Part shown: piece after piece, positions 21,890 through 30,006 of the stretch
Position numbering within the stretch: position 1 is the stretch's first letter
How the letters are laid out: each line of letters opens with the position of its first letter
NCBI RefSeq assembly: GCF_023264855.1
Contig: NZ_JAHFUW010000055.1
Coordinates: 1 to 32,776 of the forward strand
Source of the DNA: Herbiconiux sp.
GTDB taxonomy: Bacteria; Actinomycetota; Actinomycetes; Actinomycetales; Microbacteriaceae
Length of the DNA: 32,776 nucleotides
Direction: 5' to 3'
The notes under the pieces: model-generated
Seen by the model: only the letters and a program-made list of their open reading frames with translations
What the model was told of the DNA's origin: nothing
Databases searched by the model: none
Program-made: the position numbers and the translations under genes

Positions 21890-24800
21890 TCAGCCCAGAA
21901 GTTCCCGGATGTCGCTGCCCGTGATCTTCGATCCGCCCGCCGCGCCGCCCTCGGCCATCACGCTCGCGAAGAGCTTGGCCTTGGAGTCTTTGAGCGTCAT
22001 CACCTTCTCCTCGATGGTGTCGCTGGCCACGAGCCGGTACACCATCACGTTCTTGGTCTGGCCGATGCGGTGCACGCGGTCGACGGCCTGGGCCTCGGTG
22101 GCCGGGTTCCACCACGGGTCGAGCAGGATGCAGTAGTCGGCCTCGGTGAGGTTGAGGCCCACCCCGCCCGACTTCAGGCTGATCAGGAAGACCGGGGCGG
22201 TGCCGTTCCGGAAGCCGTCGATCACCTGCGTGCGCTTGCGCGTCGCCCCGTCGAGATAGGCGAACTCGATCTGCTCGGTCTCCAGCCGGCTCTTCACGCG
22301 GGCGAGGAAGCTGGTGAACTGGCTGAAGATCAGCACCCGGTGCCCTTCGGCCACGATGTCCTCGAGCAGCTCGAACAGCACGTCGATCTTCGTGGAGGGC
22401 ACCTCGGAGTGGGCGTCGTCGATCAGGCTCACGTCGAGCGCGGCCTGCCGCAGCAGCGTGAGCGAGCGGAAGATCTGGAACCGGTTCGAGTCGAGATCCT
22501 CGATCAGGCCGAGCACCTTCTGCCGCTCGCGCTGCAGGTAGGTGTCGTAGATCTTGCGCTGCGCCGGGTTCAGCGCGACCTCGATCACCTGCTCCTGCTT
22601 CTCGGGCAGGTCGGCGGCCACCTTCTCCTTCGTGCGGCGCAGCATGAGGGGACGGATGCGGCGGCGCAGCTGCTTGAGCAGTTCCGGCGCCGACTCCTCG
22701 TTCTTCTCGATCGGGGTGCCGTAGTAGTCGGTGAACTGCTTCGGGCCGGCGAACAGCCCGGGAGCGACGATCGAGAACATCGACCAGAGTTCCATCAGGT
22801 TGTTCTCGATCGGGGTGCCGGTGATCGCGAACTTGACCGGAGCATCCAGCCGCCGCACGCACTGATAGGTGGAGCTCTGGTGGTTCTTCACGAACTGCGC
22901 CTCGTCGAGGATGAGGCCGCTCCACCGCAGCGCGTCGTACTGACCGAACCCGATGCGGAAGAGGGCGTAGGAGGTCACCACGATGTCGGCGCCGCGCACC
23001 GCCTCGGCCAGCGTCGTGCGTCGCCGGCTGCCGGTCGACTCGATCGTGGCGACCCGCAGACCCGGCGCGAACCGCGCGGCCTCGGAGGCCCAGTTGCCCA
23101 CGACGCTCGTGGGCGCCACCACGAGGAAGGGCGGAGCATCCGGAGCCAGGGCACGCTGCCGGGCGATGGTGGCCAGCATCTGCACCGTCTTGCCGAGGCC
23201 CATGTCGTCGGCGAGCACCCCGCCGAGGCCGTGGTCGGCCAGAAAGCTGAGCCAGTCGTAGCCGTGCTGCTGGTAGCCGCGCAGGGTGGCGTCGAAGCCT
23301 TCGGGCAGCTCGACGGGGGCGATCTGCTCGGCCGCCGAGAGGGCCGCCACCGCACTGCCCCAGGCCTCGGCCTGCGCGGTGACGATGCCGATCTCCTGCA
23401 GCTCGTCCCAGAGGCCGGTCTGGTAGCGGCTGATCGCGAGCTCGTCGCCGGGCTTGTCGAGCAGGCCGCGCGCCTCGGTGATGAGGGCGCGCAGGCGGTC
23501 GAAGCGCGGGTCGTCGAGCCGGAAGTACACGCCGTTGGGCAGGATGAGGTACTCGTCACCGGTCGCGAGCGCCACGAACAGCTGGTCGAACGGCACCTCG
23601 GTGGAGTCGACCGTCACCTCGACGGCGAGGTCAAACCAGTCGCGGTCGCCCTCGCGCGCCGAGGTGGCGAGGTTGATCACGACGGCCTCCTGGGCCTCGC
23701 GGTACTCGGGTACCTCGCCGTCGAAGGTCACGCGGGTGCGCTCGAGCGCCTCGAGCCGCGGCACCTCGTGCTGCAGGAAGTCGACCATGGTCATCCCCCG
23801 CAGCCGCGACTGGGCGAGCAGCCTGCCGGAGTACGGGTCGCCGAGCATCGGGAACCGGATGACGGATGCGCTCACGCCCGCGACGATCCGCTGCTCGGTG
23901 CGGGTGTCGCGCAGGGCGAGCTCGTCGGCCCGCGCGGCGCTGGCGGCGCTGTCGATCTCGGGGGTGTCCGGCGCGGGCCAGAGCGGTGCGCTGCGCCCCG
24001 CATCCGTCGCCGCGTCCGTCGCCGAGCCGGGAACCGCGTAGTGCCAGTCCCAGTCGAGCCGGATGCCCTGGCCGCCCTCCTGCACGACGGTGAGCACCAG
24101 CGTCGGTTCGGGCGGTGCGGGCAGGTCGAAGCTGGCGTCGCCGGATCGCACGGGGAGGGTCGTGCGCAGGCGGGGCAGCACGCGGGTGGTGAAGTCCTCG
24201 ATCTGCGGGGCGGGAACGGTCACCGGCTCCGGCGAACGCAGGAGGTTCTGCGTCGCCGAGCCGATCGGGGCGTCCAGGCGGATGAGCTGCAGCGCCTGGC
24301 GCTTGAGGTCGGCCGCCCCGGCGCGACGGGTGCCGGCCGGGCCACCCGCACCGCCCGCCTGCTCTCTGAGGTACAGCCCGTGCGCCGGATTGCCGATGAA
24401 GCCCACCTCGGCGTGCGCGATGGCCTCGTCGCCGATCCGCACGATCGGTTCGAGGCGGAGGCCGTCGTCCACCGAGCGCACGTCGAGGTGCACCTCGGCG
24501 CTCTCCGCCCGCAGCCGCACCGGCGGCAGCGTCGGCTCGGAGTGCAGCAGCGCGATGCCGAGCTCGGCCGCGCGGTCGAAGTAGCTCCAGACGGAGCGGC
24601 TGTCGAGGTCGTCGAGGTAGAGCCACACCTCGCTGCTCTGGCCGTACTGCGCCCGTTCGGGCCCCATCACGAGCCCGTAGAGCTCTTCGAACCACACCAG
24701 CTGTTCCGAGGCGAACAGGTCGTCGCCGCCGTAGCGCAGCCGCTGCCAGCTGGCCTGGGTGCGCCCCCAGGCGCCCTTGTCGTCGAGGGCGACGGGCCGC

Positions 24801-25345
24801 ATCCCGAGTCGCACGGGCTGGGGGCGGCGGGCCCGGCTGCCGTAGCCGGCGCGGGTCGAGAGCTTGGAGGTGTCGCGCAGCTCGAACTGCAGGGCCAGCG
24901 GCCGGATGCTGCCCGTCGCCTCGCGCACGGGCCCCTCGCCGATCAGCGAGAGCAGCGTGCGCTCCCACGGTGCGGTCGCGGGTGCCCCCGCGCTCGCCCC
25001 CGCACGTTCGCCCACCCGGGTCGACCGGGGCGGCGCGAGTCGCACCTGCTGCGCCCGCACGGTGAGGTAGGTGGCGGCGGCGTGCTTGCAGTTCGCGTGC
25101 ACCGGGCAGGTGCAGGCGCTGGCCTGCAGCTCGAGCGCGGTGCGATTCGCCGAGCGGAAGGCGAGCGTGGTCACGTACCGCGCCCCCTGCGATCCGTCGA
25201 CCTGCGCCCGCAGTGTTCGCCCGTCGGCCGACCAGCGGATGTCGCTGACGCGGTTCTGCAGGTAGTACTTGCGGCCGCGGTCCAGCGCCGCCGCCCCCAC
25301 CAGGCTGCGCAGCTCGGCATCCTCGTCGAACGGCGTTTCGGGCAT
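21890..25345 (-). CDS. SNF2-family DEAD/DEAH helicase with SWIM zinc finger (HepA/RapA-like)
   Basis: This 1151-residue protein has a SWIM zinc finger near the N-terminus (Cys78, Cys80, Cys86, His88 in CTCPVHANCKH). A long middle region of about 550 residues follows. The SNF2 ATPase has motif I LADDMGLGKTVQ at about residue 710, DEAQ at about 812 and ITGTPIENNLMELWS. The helicase C half includes LISLKSGGVGLNLTEADYCI and QAVDRVHRIGQ (about 1088). The ATG at 25345 is preferred to an earlier in-frame start 12 codons upstream, as GGGAGAA precedes it. Such proteins are found in most actinobacteria and are thought to remodel RNA polymerase or DNA-protein complexes; the role is not established. A long open frame on the opposite strand is a coding shadow. 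Confidence 0.95.
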   Translation of the reverse strand: MPETPFDEDAELRSLVGAAALDRGRKYYLQNRVSDIRWSADGRTLRAQVDGSQGARYVTTLAFRSANRTALELQASACTCPVHANCKHAAATYLTVRAQQVRLAPPRSTRVGERAGASAGAPATAPWERTLLSLIGEGPVREATGSIRPLALQFELRDTSKLSTRAGYGSRARRPQPVRLGMRPVALDDKGAWGRTQASWQRLRYGGDDLFASEQLVWFEELYGLVMGPERAQYGQSSEVWLYLDDLDSRSVWSYFDRAAELGIALLHSEPTLPPVRLRAESAEVHLDVRSVDDGLRLEPIVRIGDEAIAHAEVGFIGNPAHGLYLREQAGGAGGPAGTRRAGAADLKRQALQLIRLDAPIGSATQNLLRSPEPVTVPAPQIEDFTTRVLPRLRTTLPVRSGDASFDLPAPPEPTLVLTVVQEGGQGIRLDWDWHYAVPGSATDAATDAGRSAPLWPAPDTPEIDSAASAARADELALRDTRTEQRIVAGVSASVIRFPMLGDPYSGRLLAQSRLRGMTMVDFLQHEVPRLEALERTRVTFDGEVPEYREAQEAVVINLATSAREGDRDWFDLAVEVTVDSTEVPFDQLFVALATGDEYLILPNGVYFRLDDPRFDRLRALITEARGLLDKPGDELAISRYQTGLWDELQEIGIVTAQAEAWGSAVAALSAAEQIAPVELPEGFDATLRGYQQHGYDWLSFLADHGLGGVLADDMGLGKTVQMLATIARQRALAPDAPPFLVVAPTSVVGNWASEAARFAPGLRVATIESTGSRRRTTLAEAVRGADIVVTSYALFRIGFGQYDALRWSGLILDEAQFVKNHQSSTYQCVRRLDAPVKFAITGTPIENNLMELWSMFSIVAPGLFAGPKQFTDYYGTPIEKNEESAPELLKQLRRRIRPLMLRRTKEKVAADLPEKQEQVIEVALNPAQRKIYDTYLQRERQKVLGLIEDLDSNRFQIFRSLTLLRQAALDVSLIDDAHSEVPSTKIDVLFELLEDIVAEGHRVLIFSQFTSFLARVKSRLETEQIEFAYLDGATRKRTQVIDGFRNGTAPVFLISLKSGGVGLNLTEADYCILLDPWWNPATEAQAVDRVHRIGQTKNVMVYRLVASDTIEEKVMTLKDSKAKLFASVMAEGGAAGGSKITGSDIRELLG

Positions 25346-25433
25346 CCTTCCATTCTCCCAGACCTGGGGCGTGCTGTGCACCGAGTGGCCTGACCGCCTC
25401 CGGATGCCGGGTGCAACCGGGCCGGCCTCGTCG

Positions 25434-26402
25434 TCAGCGTTGGAAGACGTCGTCGAGCGTGACGGTGCGCAGGCCCCGCTCGGCGATGAGCGCCTGCAGT
25501 TGCGGGAAGACGTTGGTGACCGGTGCGAAGTTGAGGTGGCCGATCACGATGTGCTGCGGCAGGAACCACGTGGTCGCGAACTCGACCACCTGCTGCTCGG
25601 TGATCAGGCCCGAATCCGAGAGCGTGCCGTACCAGAGCACCGGGCAGGTGTAGCCGATGCTCGCGGCGAGGCGGTCGACGCGGGCGTCGTGGTAGCCGAA
25701 CGGCGGGCGGAAGTAGGGGCGAGCATCCACCCCGTAGGTGCGCAGGATGAAGTCGTGGTTGCGCTGCAGCTGGTCGATCACTCCGGCGTCGCTGAGCTTG
25801 GTGAGGTCGGCGTGGTCGAACGTGTGGTTGCCGAGCTGGATCTGCCCGGACTGCACGAGCGGGCGCAGCAGGTCGGCGTTCTCCGACCAGCCCGAGTACG
25901 AGCCGTTGAGGAAGTAGGTGAGGCGGGTGCCGCTCGCCGCCGCGAACTCGGTGTAGAGGCGGATGACCTCGGCGTTCGAGCCGTCGTCGACCGTCCAGGC
26001 GAGCAGGTTCCCGTCGCCGGGGAGTGCGGTGAGGGATCCGCCCGGAAGCGCGACCTTCTGCAGGTCCGGGGTGAACTCCGCCTGGATCGGCGTGGGTTCA
26101 GGAGTGGGCGTCGGCGACGCGGTGGGGGCCGGCGAGGGCACGGGCGGCGTCGCCGTGCCGGGGTTCGGGCCCGGTGTCCCGGCTGCTGCCGTTCCGGCCG
26201 GGGGCGACTCGGCCCACGAGACGGCGGCGACGGCGGAAGCGCTCGCGACGACGACCACACCCAGCGCCCCGAGGAAGAGGCGACGATCGATGACGACCGG
26301 TTCTCTGCGCGCGCGGGCATGCCTCGGGGTCAACGCTGTCCTCAGGGTCTCGGATGCGCGGCCGGCATTCCGCCACCGCTTCGACACCTGACGATAAGAC
26401 AC
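25434..26402 (-). CDS. Polysaccharide deacetylase (NodB homology) membrane-anchored protein
   Basis: This is a 322-residue protein. A basic N-terminus of 40 residues is followed by a TM/signal anchor (41-62) and a Pro/Thr-rich linker (65-107) that would span the cell wall. The NodB domain carries motif 1 TVDDG, motif 2 NHTFDHADL with both metal His residues, motif 3 YFRPPFGYHD and a late HLN motif. These are the metal and catalytic residues of carbohydrate esterase family 4. It probably deacetylates peptidoglycan or another wall glycan outside the membrane. The GTG at 26402 is the assumed start, a GTG at 26387 is also possible. The gene stands alone. Confidence 0.87.
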   Translation of the reverse strand: MSYRQVSKRWRNAGRASETLRTALTPRHARARREPVVIDRRLFLGALGVVVVASASAVAAVSWAESPPAGTAAAGTPGPNPGTATPPVPSPAPTASPTPTPEPTPIQAEFTPDLQKVALPGGSLTALPGDGNLLAWTVDDGSNAEVIRLYTEFAAASGTRLTYFLNGSYSGWSENADLLRPLVQSGQIQLGNHTFDHADLTKLSDAGVIDQLQRNHDFILRTYGVDARPYFRPPFGYHDARVDRLAASIGYTCPVLWYGTLSDSGLITEQQVVEFATTWFLPQHIVIGHLNFAPVTNVFPQLQALIAERGLRTVTLDDVFQR

Positions 26403-26457
26403 GGGTGTCCGCCGCCGCTACCACGTCTTCGGGTGTCAATCCCCGATGTGTCACCCC

Positions 26458-26503
26458 GATCCGGATCCGGATCCGCAGGCCCCGTCCCCGATCCGGATCC
26501 GCC
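26458..26503. repeat. GATCCGGATC repeats after a gene end
   Basis: The self-complementary unit GATCCGGATCCG is present at 26458-26476 (with an extra ATCCGG) and at 26490-26503, immediately after the stop of the membrane protein gene. The transcribed strand can fold CGGATCCG into small hairpins, so it may help end transcription. It may equally be simple low-complexity sequence. Confidence 0.4.
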
Positions 26504-27802
26504 TCAGTCCCGCACCTGCGGCGGCAGCAGCCGCCAGCCACCCCGCAGCACCAGCCGCTCGGCATCCTCTCGCCGGCGCCGGTACAGCCGGATGAAGTCG
26601 ATCACCGCCCACGCCTCCATCGCGATGCCCACCACGAGCACCCCGATGCCGAGCGCGGCCGGGTCGCCCGGCTCCGGCTCGGCGATGAGGAAGATCGAGA
26701 ACAGGATCACGAAGAAGCCGAGCAGACAGAGCACGAAGGCGAGGGAGAAGCGGAACCGGCGCACGGACTGGGTCCAGGCGAGAAGGTGGGGCGCGGCGAG
26801 TCCGCGGCGGCGCCCGTCGGCATCGAGGCCGGCCCAGGAGGCATCCGCCAGTCGGCGCCGGTGCCGCACGTCGGCGTCGGCGGCCGCGCACCAGGCGAGG
26901 TAGAACAGCAGGCCGAGGCCGAATCCGCCGCCCACGAACGCCGCCACCACGTCGTTGTCGAGGCTGCGCTCGAGCTGCTCCTGCACGACGGCGAAGACGA
27001 TCGCGACCGCCGCGACCGCCAGCGCGGCGATCAGCAGCCAGAAGAAGACCCGGCGCAGGCGCCGCGCCGCAGGAACGTCGGCGCTCAGCGCCGCATCCGC
27101 TGCCGTGTCGTCGGCCTCCCACTGCCGTTCGAGGCGCATGGCCTCGCGCGCAGAGATCACGGTCTGCGCGGAACCCGGCGGCGTCGCATCCGGAGTCGTC
27201 CCGGCCGTCGTCCCCGGATGCTCGACCGGCTCCCCGAGCTCGGCGAGCATCGTCTCCCGAGACACCTGCGACTTGCCGCCGCCGTTCGTGTACGACACCG
27301 CCTCGGCGCGTTGCCGTTCGGTGAGTTCCGACCCCCCGGCCTCCCCGGGAACGTGCAACGGCAGCTCCCGGACGAACCGTGCCAGGGCCGCGACGCCTTC
27401 GGCGTCCAGCCCGCGCATCGGCTGCCCCGCGACCAGCACCCGCACCGACGGCCCTTCCGCCGACACGAACCGGTAGACGAGATAGGCCGCACCGTTGCCC
27501 GACGACACCGACCGCCACGCCTCGGTGATCGACTCGAGCGGCACCTCCTTGCCGCGCAGCCGAGCGACTCGCCGATCCGGATCCCACTCCACCACGCCGT
27601 AGGCCGCGAGGAGGCCGATCACGATCCCGCCGCCCAGCACGGCCCACACGCTCAGGAAGGCCAGCAGGTAACTCCACGCCCCCGCCCCGAGCGCCACGAA
27701 CACCGCCGAGGCGGGCGCCGCCAGCAGAACACTCCCCCCGCCCGTGACGATCGCGATGAGCCGCCACCGCGCCGCCACAGGATGCTGCCCGATGCGAATC
27801 AT
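26504..27802 (-). CDS. Multi-pass membrane protein of unknown function
   Basis: This 432-residue protein matches no family I recognise. Hydrophobic segments lie at about 12-37, 41-68, 250-272, 283-305, 345-368 and 376-400, so about six helices. After the second helix is a stretch resembling a bacterial PH-like fold (EWDPDRRVARLRGKEVPLES to ALARFVRELPL, about 72-148). A polar linker of about 90 residues with no motif connects it to the third helix. The ATG at 27802 has GGGAC and GGGGAG close upstream. It is divergent from the HTH gene at 27884 and shares its promoter region. Confidence 0.75.
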   Translation of the reverse strand: MIRIGQHPVAARWRLIAIVTGGGSVLLAAPASAVFVALGAGAWSYLLAFLSVWAVLGGGIVIGLLAAYGVVEWDPDRRVARLRGKEVPLESITEAWRSVSSGNGAAYLVYRFVSAEGPSVRVLVAGQPMRGLDAEGVAALARFVRELPLHVPGEAGGSELTERQRAEAVSYTNGGGKSQVSRETMLAELGEPVEHPGTTAGTTPDATPPGSAQTVISAREAMRLERQWEADDTAADAALSADVPAARRLRRVFFWLLIAALAVAAVAIVFAVVQEQLERSLDNDVVAAFVGGGFGLGLLFYLAWCAAADADVRHRRRLADASWAGLDADGRRRGLAAPHLLAWTQSVRRFRFSLAFVLCLLGFFVILFSIFLIAEPEPGDPAALGIGVLVVGIAMEAWAVIDFIRLYRRRREDAERLVLRGGWRLLPPQVRD

Positions 27803-27854
27803 CTCCCCACCGTCCCACGCCGTCCCCTCTCCGACAACCGTCGGGAGCTAGGGA

Positions 27855-27872
27855 GTATAGTTACACCTATAC
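27855..27872. promoter_or_regulatory. Inverted-repeat operator over the promoter of the HTH gene
   Basis: GTATAG (27855-27860) and CTATAC (27867-27872) form a perfect 6-6-6 inverted repeat. TATAGT (27856-27861) inside it is a good -10 box with CCGACA at 27831-27836 as a weak -35 (19-base spacer). The reverse strand offers TATACT as a -10 for the divergent membrane protein gene. Autorepression by the HTH protein is the likely role, as in toxin-antitoxin operons. Confidence 0.6.
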
Positions 27873-27883
27873 AAGGAGGCGCC

Positions 27884-28486
27884 GTGTCCGACCACATCCG
27901 AGCTGCTCGCAACCGCGGTGGACTGTCGATCTACGACCTCGCGGCCTCGCTCGGGGTGACCGCCGGCGCCGTCTCGCAGCTGGAGCAGTCGGAGCGTGCA
28001 GGGACGATCAAGGTGGCGTCGCTCGAGCGGGCTCTGGCCGCCTTGGGTGAGAACCTGCACACGTCGACCTCACGCATCACGATGGCTCAGAGAAATCTGA
28101 TGACCGCGCGAACGGCGGCGCGGGCGATCGAGTCAGAGCTCTCAGCGTCCGATCCTGCAGCGGCACTCCGGCTCACGATCCAGGCGATAGACCACTTCCA
28201 TCGCGCCTCGTCCGACAACGAGATCCAGGACTTCCTCAAGAAGCCGGCCCCACTTGCCGACGAACGGTGGGATACCTTCTTCGCGACGGCCGTCGGCTGG
28301 GGCGCCACGCGGCGGGGCGTCACGCCGCCTCGGTGGACGAAGAGACCGCCCCTCCTGCACGAGTGGGTCCCCGGCCCCGACGACACCTACTCCCCCGGAT
28401 ATGTCGACTTTCTCAGGATCGATGCTGAACCCGAGTTCTTGGAGCGTGGCATCGTCATCCGCGAACGCGATCTGAACGCGGCATGA
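27884..28486 (+). CDS. XRE-type HTH protein, antitoxin-like partner of a nucleotidyltransferase
   Basis: This 200-residue protein has an N-terminal XRE helix-turn-helix (GLSIYDLAASLGVTAGAVSQ, LEQSERAGTIKVASLERAL). The C-terminal region has ERWDTFFATAVGWGATRRG, PPRWTKRPP and EFLERGIVIRERDL. This C-terminal pattern is the one found in the first gene of two-gene modules whose second gene is a DUF6036/AbiEii-like nucleotidyltransferase. The GTG at 27884 has a perfect AAGGAGG at 27873-27879. The next reading frame begins at an ATGA overlap (28483) but is broken. The gene itself is intact, though the GC content is lower than in the neighbours, suggesting acquisition by transfer. Confidence 0.82.
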   Translation: MSDHIRAARNRGGLSIYDLAASLGVTAGAVSQLEQSERAGTIKVASLERALAALGENLHTSTSRITMAQRNLMTARTAARAIESELSASDPAAALRLTIQAIDHFHRASSDNEIQDFLKKPAPLADERWDTFFATAVGWGATRRGVTPPRWTKRPPLLHEWVPGPDDTYSPGYVDFLRIDAEPEFLERGIVIRERDLNAA

Positions 28487-28939
28487 CCGCAGTACGTCTT
28501 TTCTCGGCCGACGAGAAGACATCGATGGCTTGTTCCGACCGTTCGAGGTCGTGCGAGAGGAGGCCGCCGCAATGGCTGCGGAGCATAGCCTTCCCTCGGA
28601 CTGGATCAACCAGAGCGCCTTCGCCTTCATGAGCTTCGAGATCGACGATACGGACGCTCGGGCATCGTCACTCTGATCCGGCATCTTCAGATCACCGATC
28701 CTGACGAGATCGTCGATCTGACGTTCGACGTATTCGGGGAAGACGGGGTCACCCTGACAGACAGTCGCGAGAGCGTCCTCCTCCAACCCGAGGAGATGAT
28801 CCGCCTCTCGCATCGCGCCAGAATTCTCACCGATCGACGGTTCTTCTCTCTCACGGGCCCCCAAGGGCACGCACGACCAACGGGGTCACGCCGCGCGGCC
28901 ACGACCGCGACGAGAGCCACCATGTCGGCGACGAGATGA
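28483..28939 (+). pseudogene. Decayed nucleotidyltransferase (DUF6036/AbiEii-like), toxin partner remnant
   Basis: Three pieces in different frames can be read. From the ATG at 28483 a short peptide MTAVRLFSADE soon leaves the family pattern. From about 28515 a second frame gives EDIDGLFRPFEVVREEAAAM and then SLPSDWINQSAFAFM up to a stop at 28674, matching the DVDALF...LPxDWLN part of the family. From about 28661 a third frame gives IVTLIRHLQITDPDEIVDLT, the C-terminal RHL-GITDPEEA part, continuing to the TGA at 28937. The N-terminal nucleotide-binding GG-A segment is missing. Deletions and frameshifts have inactivated the gene. The following 97 bases to 29036 hold nothing recognisable. Confidence 0.72.
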
Positions 28940-29036
28940 ATCAGCGTGAGCGCCGCGCGAACCGTGGCGGCTGCGGTGATCGTCTCGGATGGAGTACTGC
29001 GCGCGGGGCGACGGCTGCTTCAGCCGACCAGAAGCA

Positions 29037-29954
29037 TCATTCGAGGGCGGTGCGGAGCCAGGCGCGGGCTCGGCCGAGCAGCGCGCGGGAGGGGGCCGCG
29101 TCGCGGGCCCAGTTCTCGAAGCCGTGCGGGGCGCCGGGCACGACGTCGAGGGTCACGGGCACGCCGGCCTGCTCGAGGCGGCGGGCGTAGTCCACGTCTT
29201 CGCCGTAGAAGAGCTCGATGTCGCCGACCGCGATGTACGTCGGGGGCAGGCCCGAGAGATCCGCCCGTCGCGCGGCGGCCGCGTACCGCGGCACGTCTTC
29301 GCCGCCGAAAGCCTCACCGAGATACCCGCTCCAGCCGACGCGGTTGGCGCGGTTGTTCCAGACCCAGTGGTCGAGGGCGTCGAGCGATTCGTCGGCCGCC
29401 GTGCGGTCGTCGATCATCGGTGCGAACAGCAGCTGCCCCACCGGCCGCACACCGCCCTCGTCGTGCAGTCGCTACACGAGCGAGGCGGCCAGCCCACCGC
29501 CGGCGCTCTCGCCCGCGACCACCACGCGATCCGGATCGACACCCAGCTTCGCGGCCTGCGACTGCAGCCAGAGCCACGCGCCGTACACGTCGTCGAACGG
29601 CGCGGGAAACGGATGCTCGGGCGCGAACCGGTAATTCGCCGAGACCACCGGGATCCCCAGCTCCGACGCGGTTCCGGCGCAGAACGCCTCATCCTGCCGG
29701 GCGTCGCCGAACAGCAGGCCGCCGCCGTGCACCCAGAACAGAGCGCCGTCGCCTCGGCGCTCCCCCGGCGTGTAGAGACGGATGCGAGCGCCGTCCGCCT
29801 TCACGGTCGAGACTTCGACGCCCTCGACGCGAGGCACGCGCATCACCCGGGTCGCGATCCGGATGACGGCGCGCAGCCAGGCCTTCGACGGGTCGGTCGC
29901 GGGCAGCTTCAGCGTGGCCGCCCGCAGTGCGGGGTCGACAATCTCGATGTCCAT
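29037..29954 (-). pseudogene. Alpha/beta hydrolase (HSL/acetyl-esterase family) interrupted by one in-frame TAG
   Basis: Read through, this is a 305-codon esterase of normal family length. It has HGGG (76-79) as oxyanion hole, GESAG with Ser150 as nucleophile, and a C-terminal half with VGDIELFYGEDVDYARRL and APHGFENW supplying Asp and His. A single TAG at 29474-29472 stands at codon 161, ten codons after the nucleophile, where the family often has Gln (ASLV-stop-RLHDEGG). The frame is otherwise intact on both sides. The ATG at 29954 has GGAAGG upstream. A truncated 160-residue product would lack the triad. A sequencing error or a very recent nonsense mutation both fit. Confidence 0.8.
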
Positions 29955-30006
29955 GTCCGCGCCTTCCCGCGCCCCTGCCCGGTTCCGGTCCGCCGCCCGC
30001 CCGCGC

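Noticed and set aside
21174-22925. A long minus-strand frame apparently fusing PadR to an upstream protein
   Set aside because: The upstream part is an out-of-frame reading of the helicase gene. PadR has its own ATG and ribosome site at 21749.
21764-25393. A 1209-codon open frame on the plus strand opposite the SNF2 helicase
   Set aside because: It has no domain motif and is His/Arg/Gly/Val-rich, as expected from antisense reading of a GC-rich gene. The minus strand has clear SWIM and SNF2 motifs.
28940-29036. Small gene between the decayed nucleotidyltransferase and the esterase
   Set aside because: No start with ribosome site and no motif on either strand.
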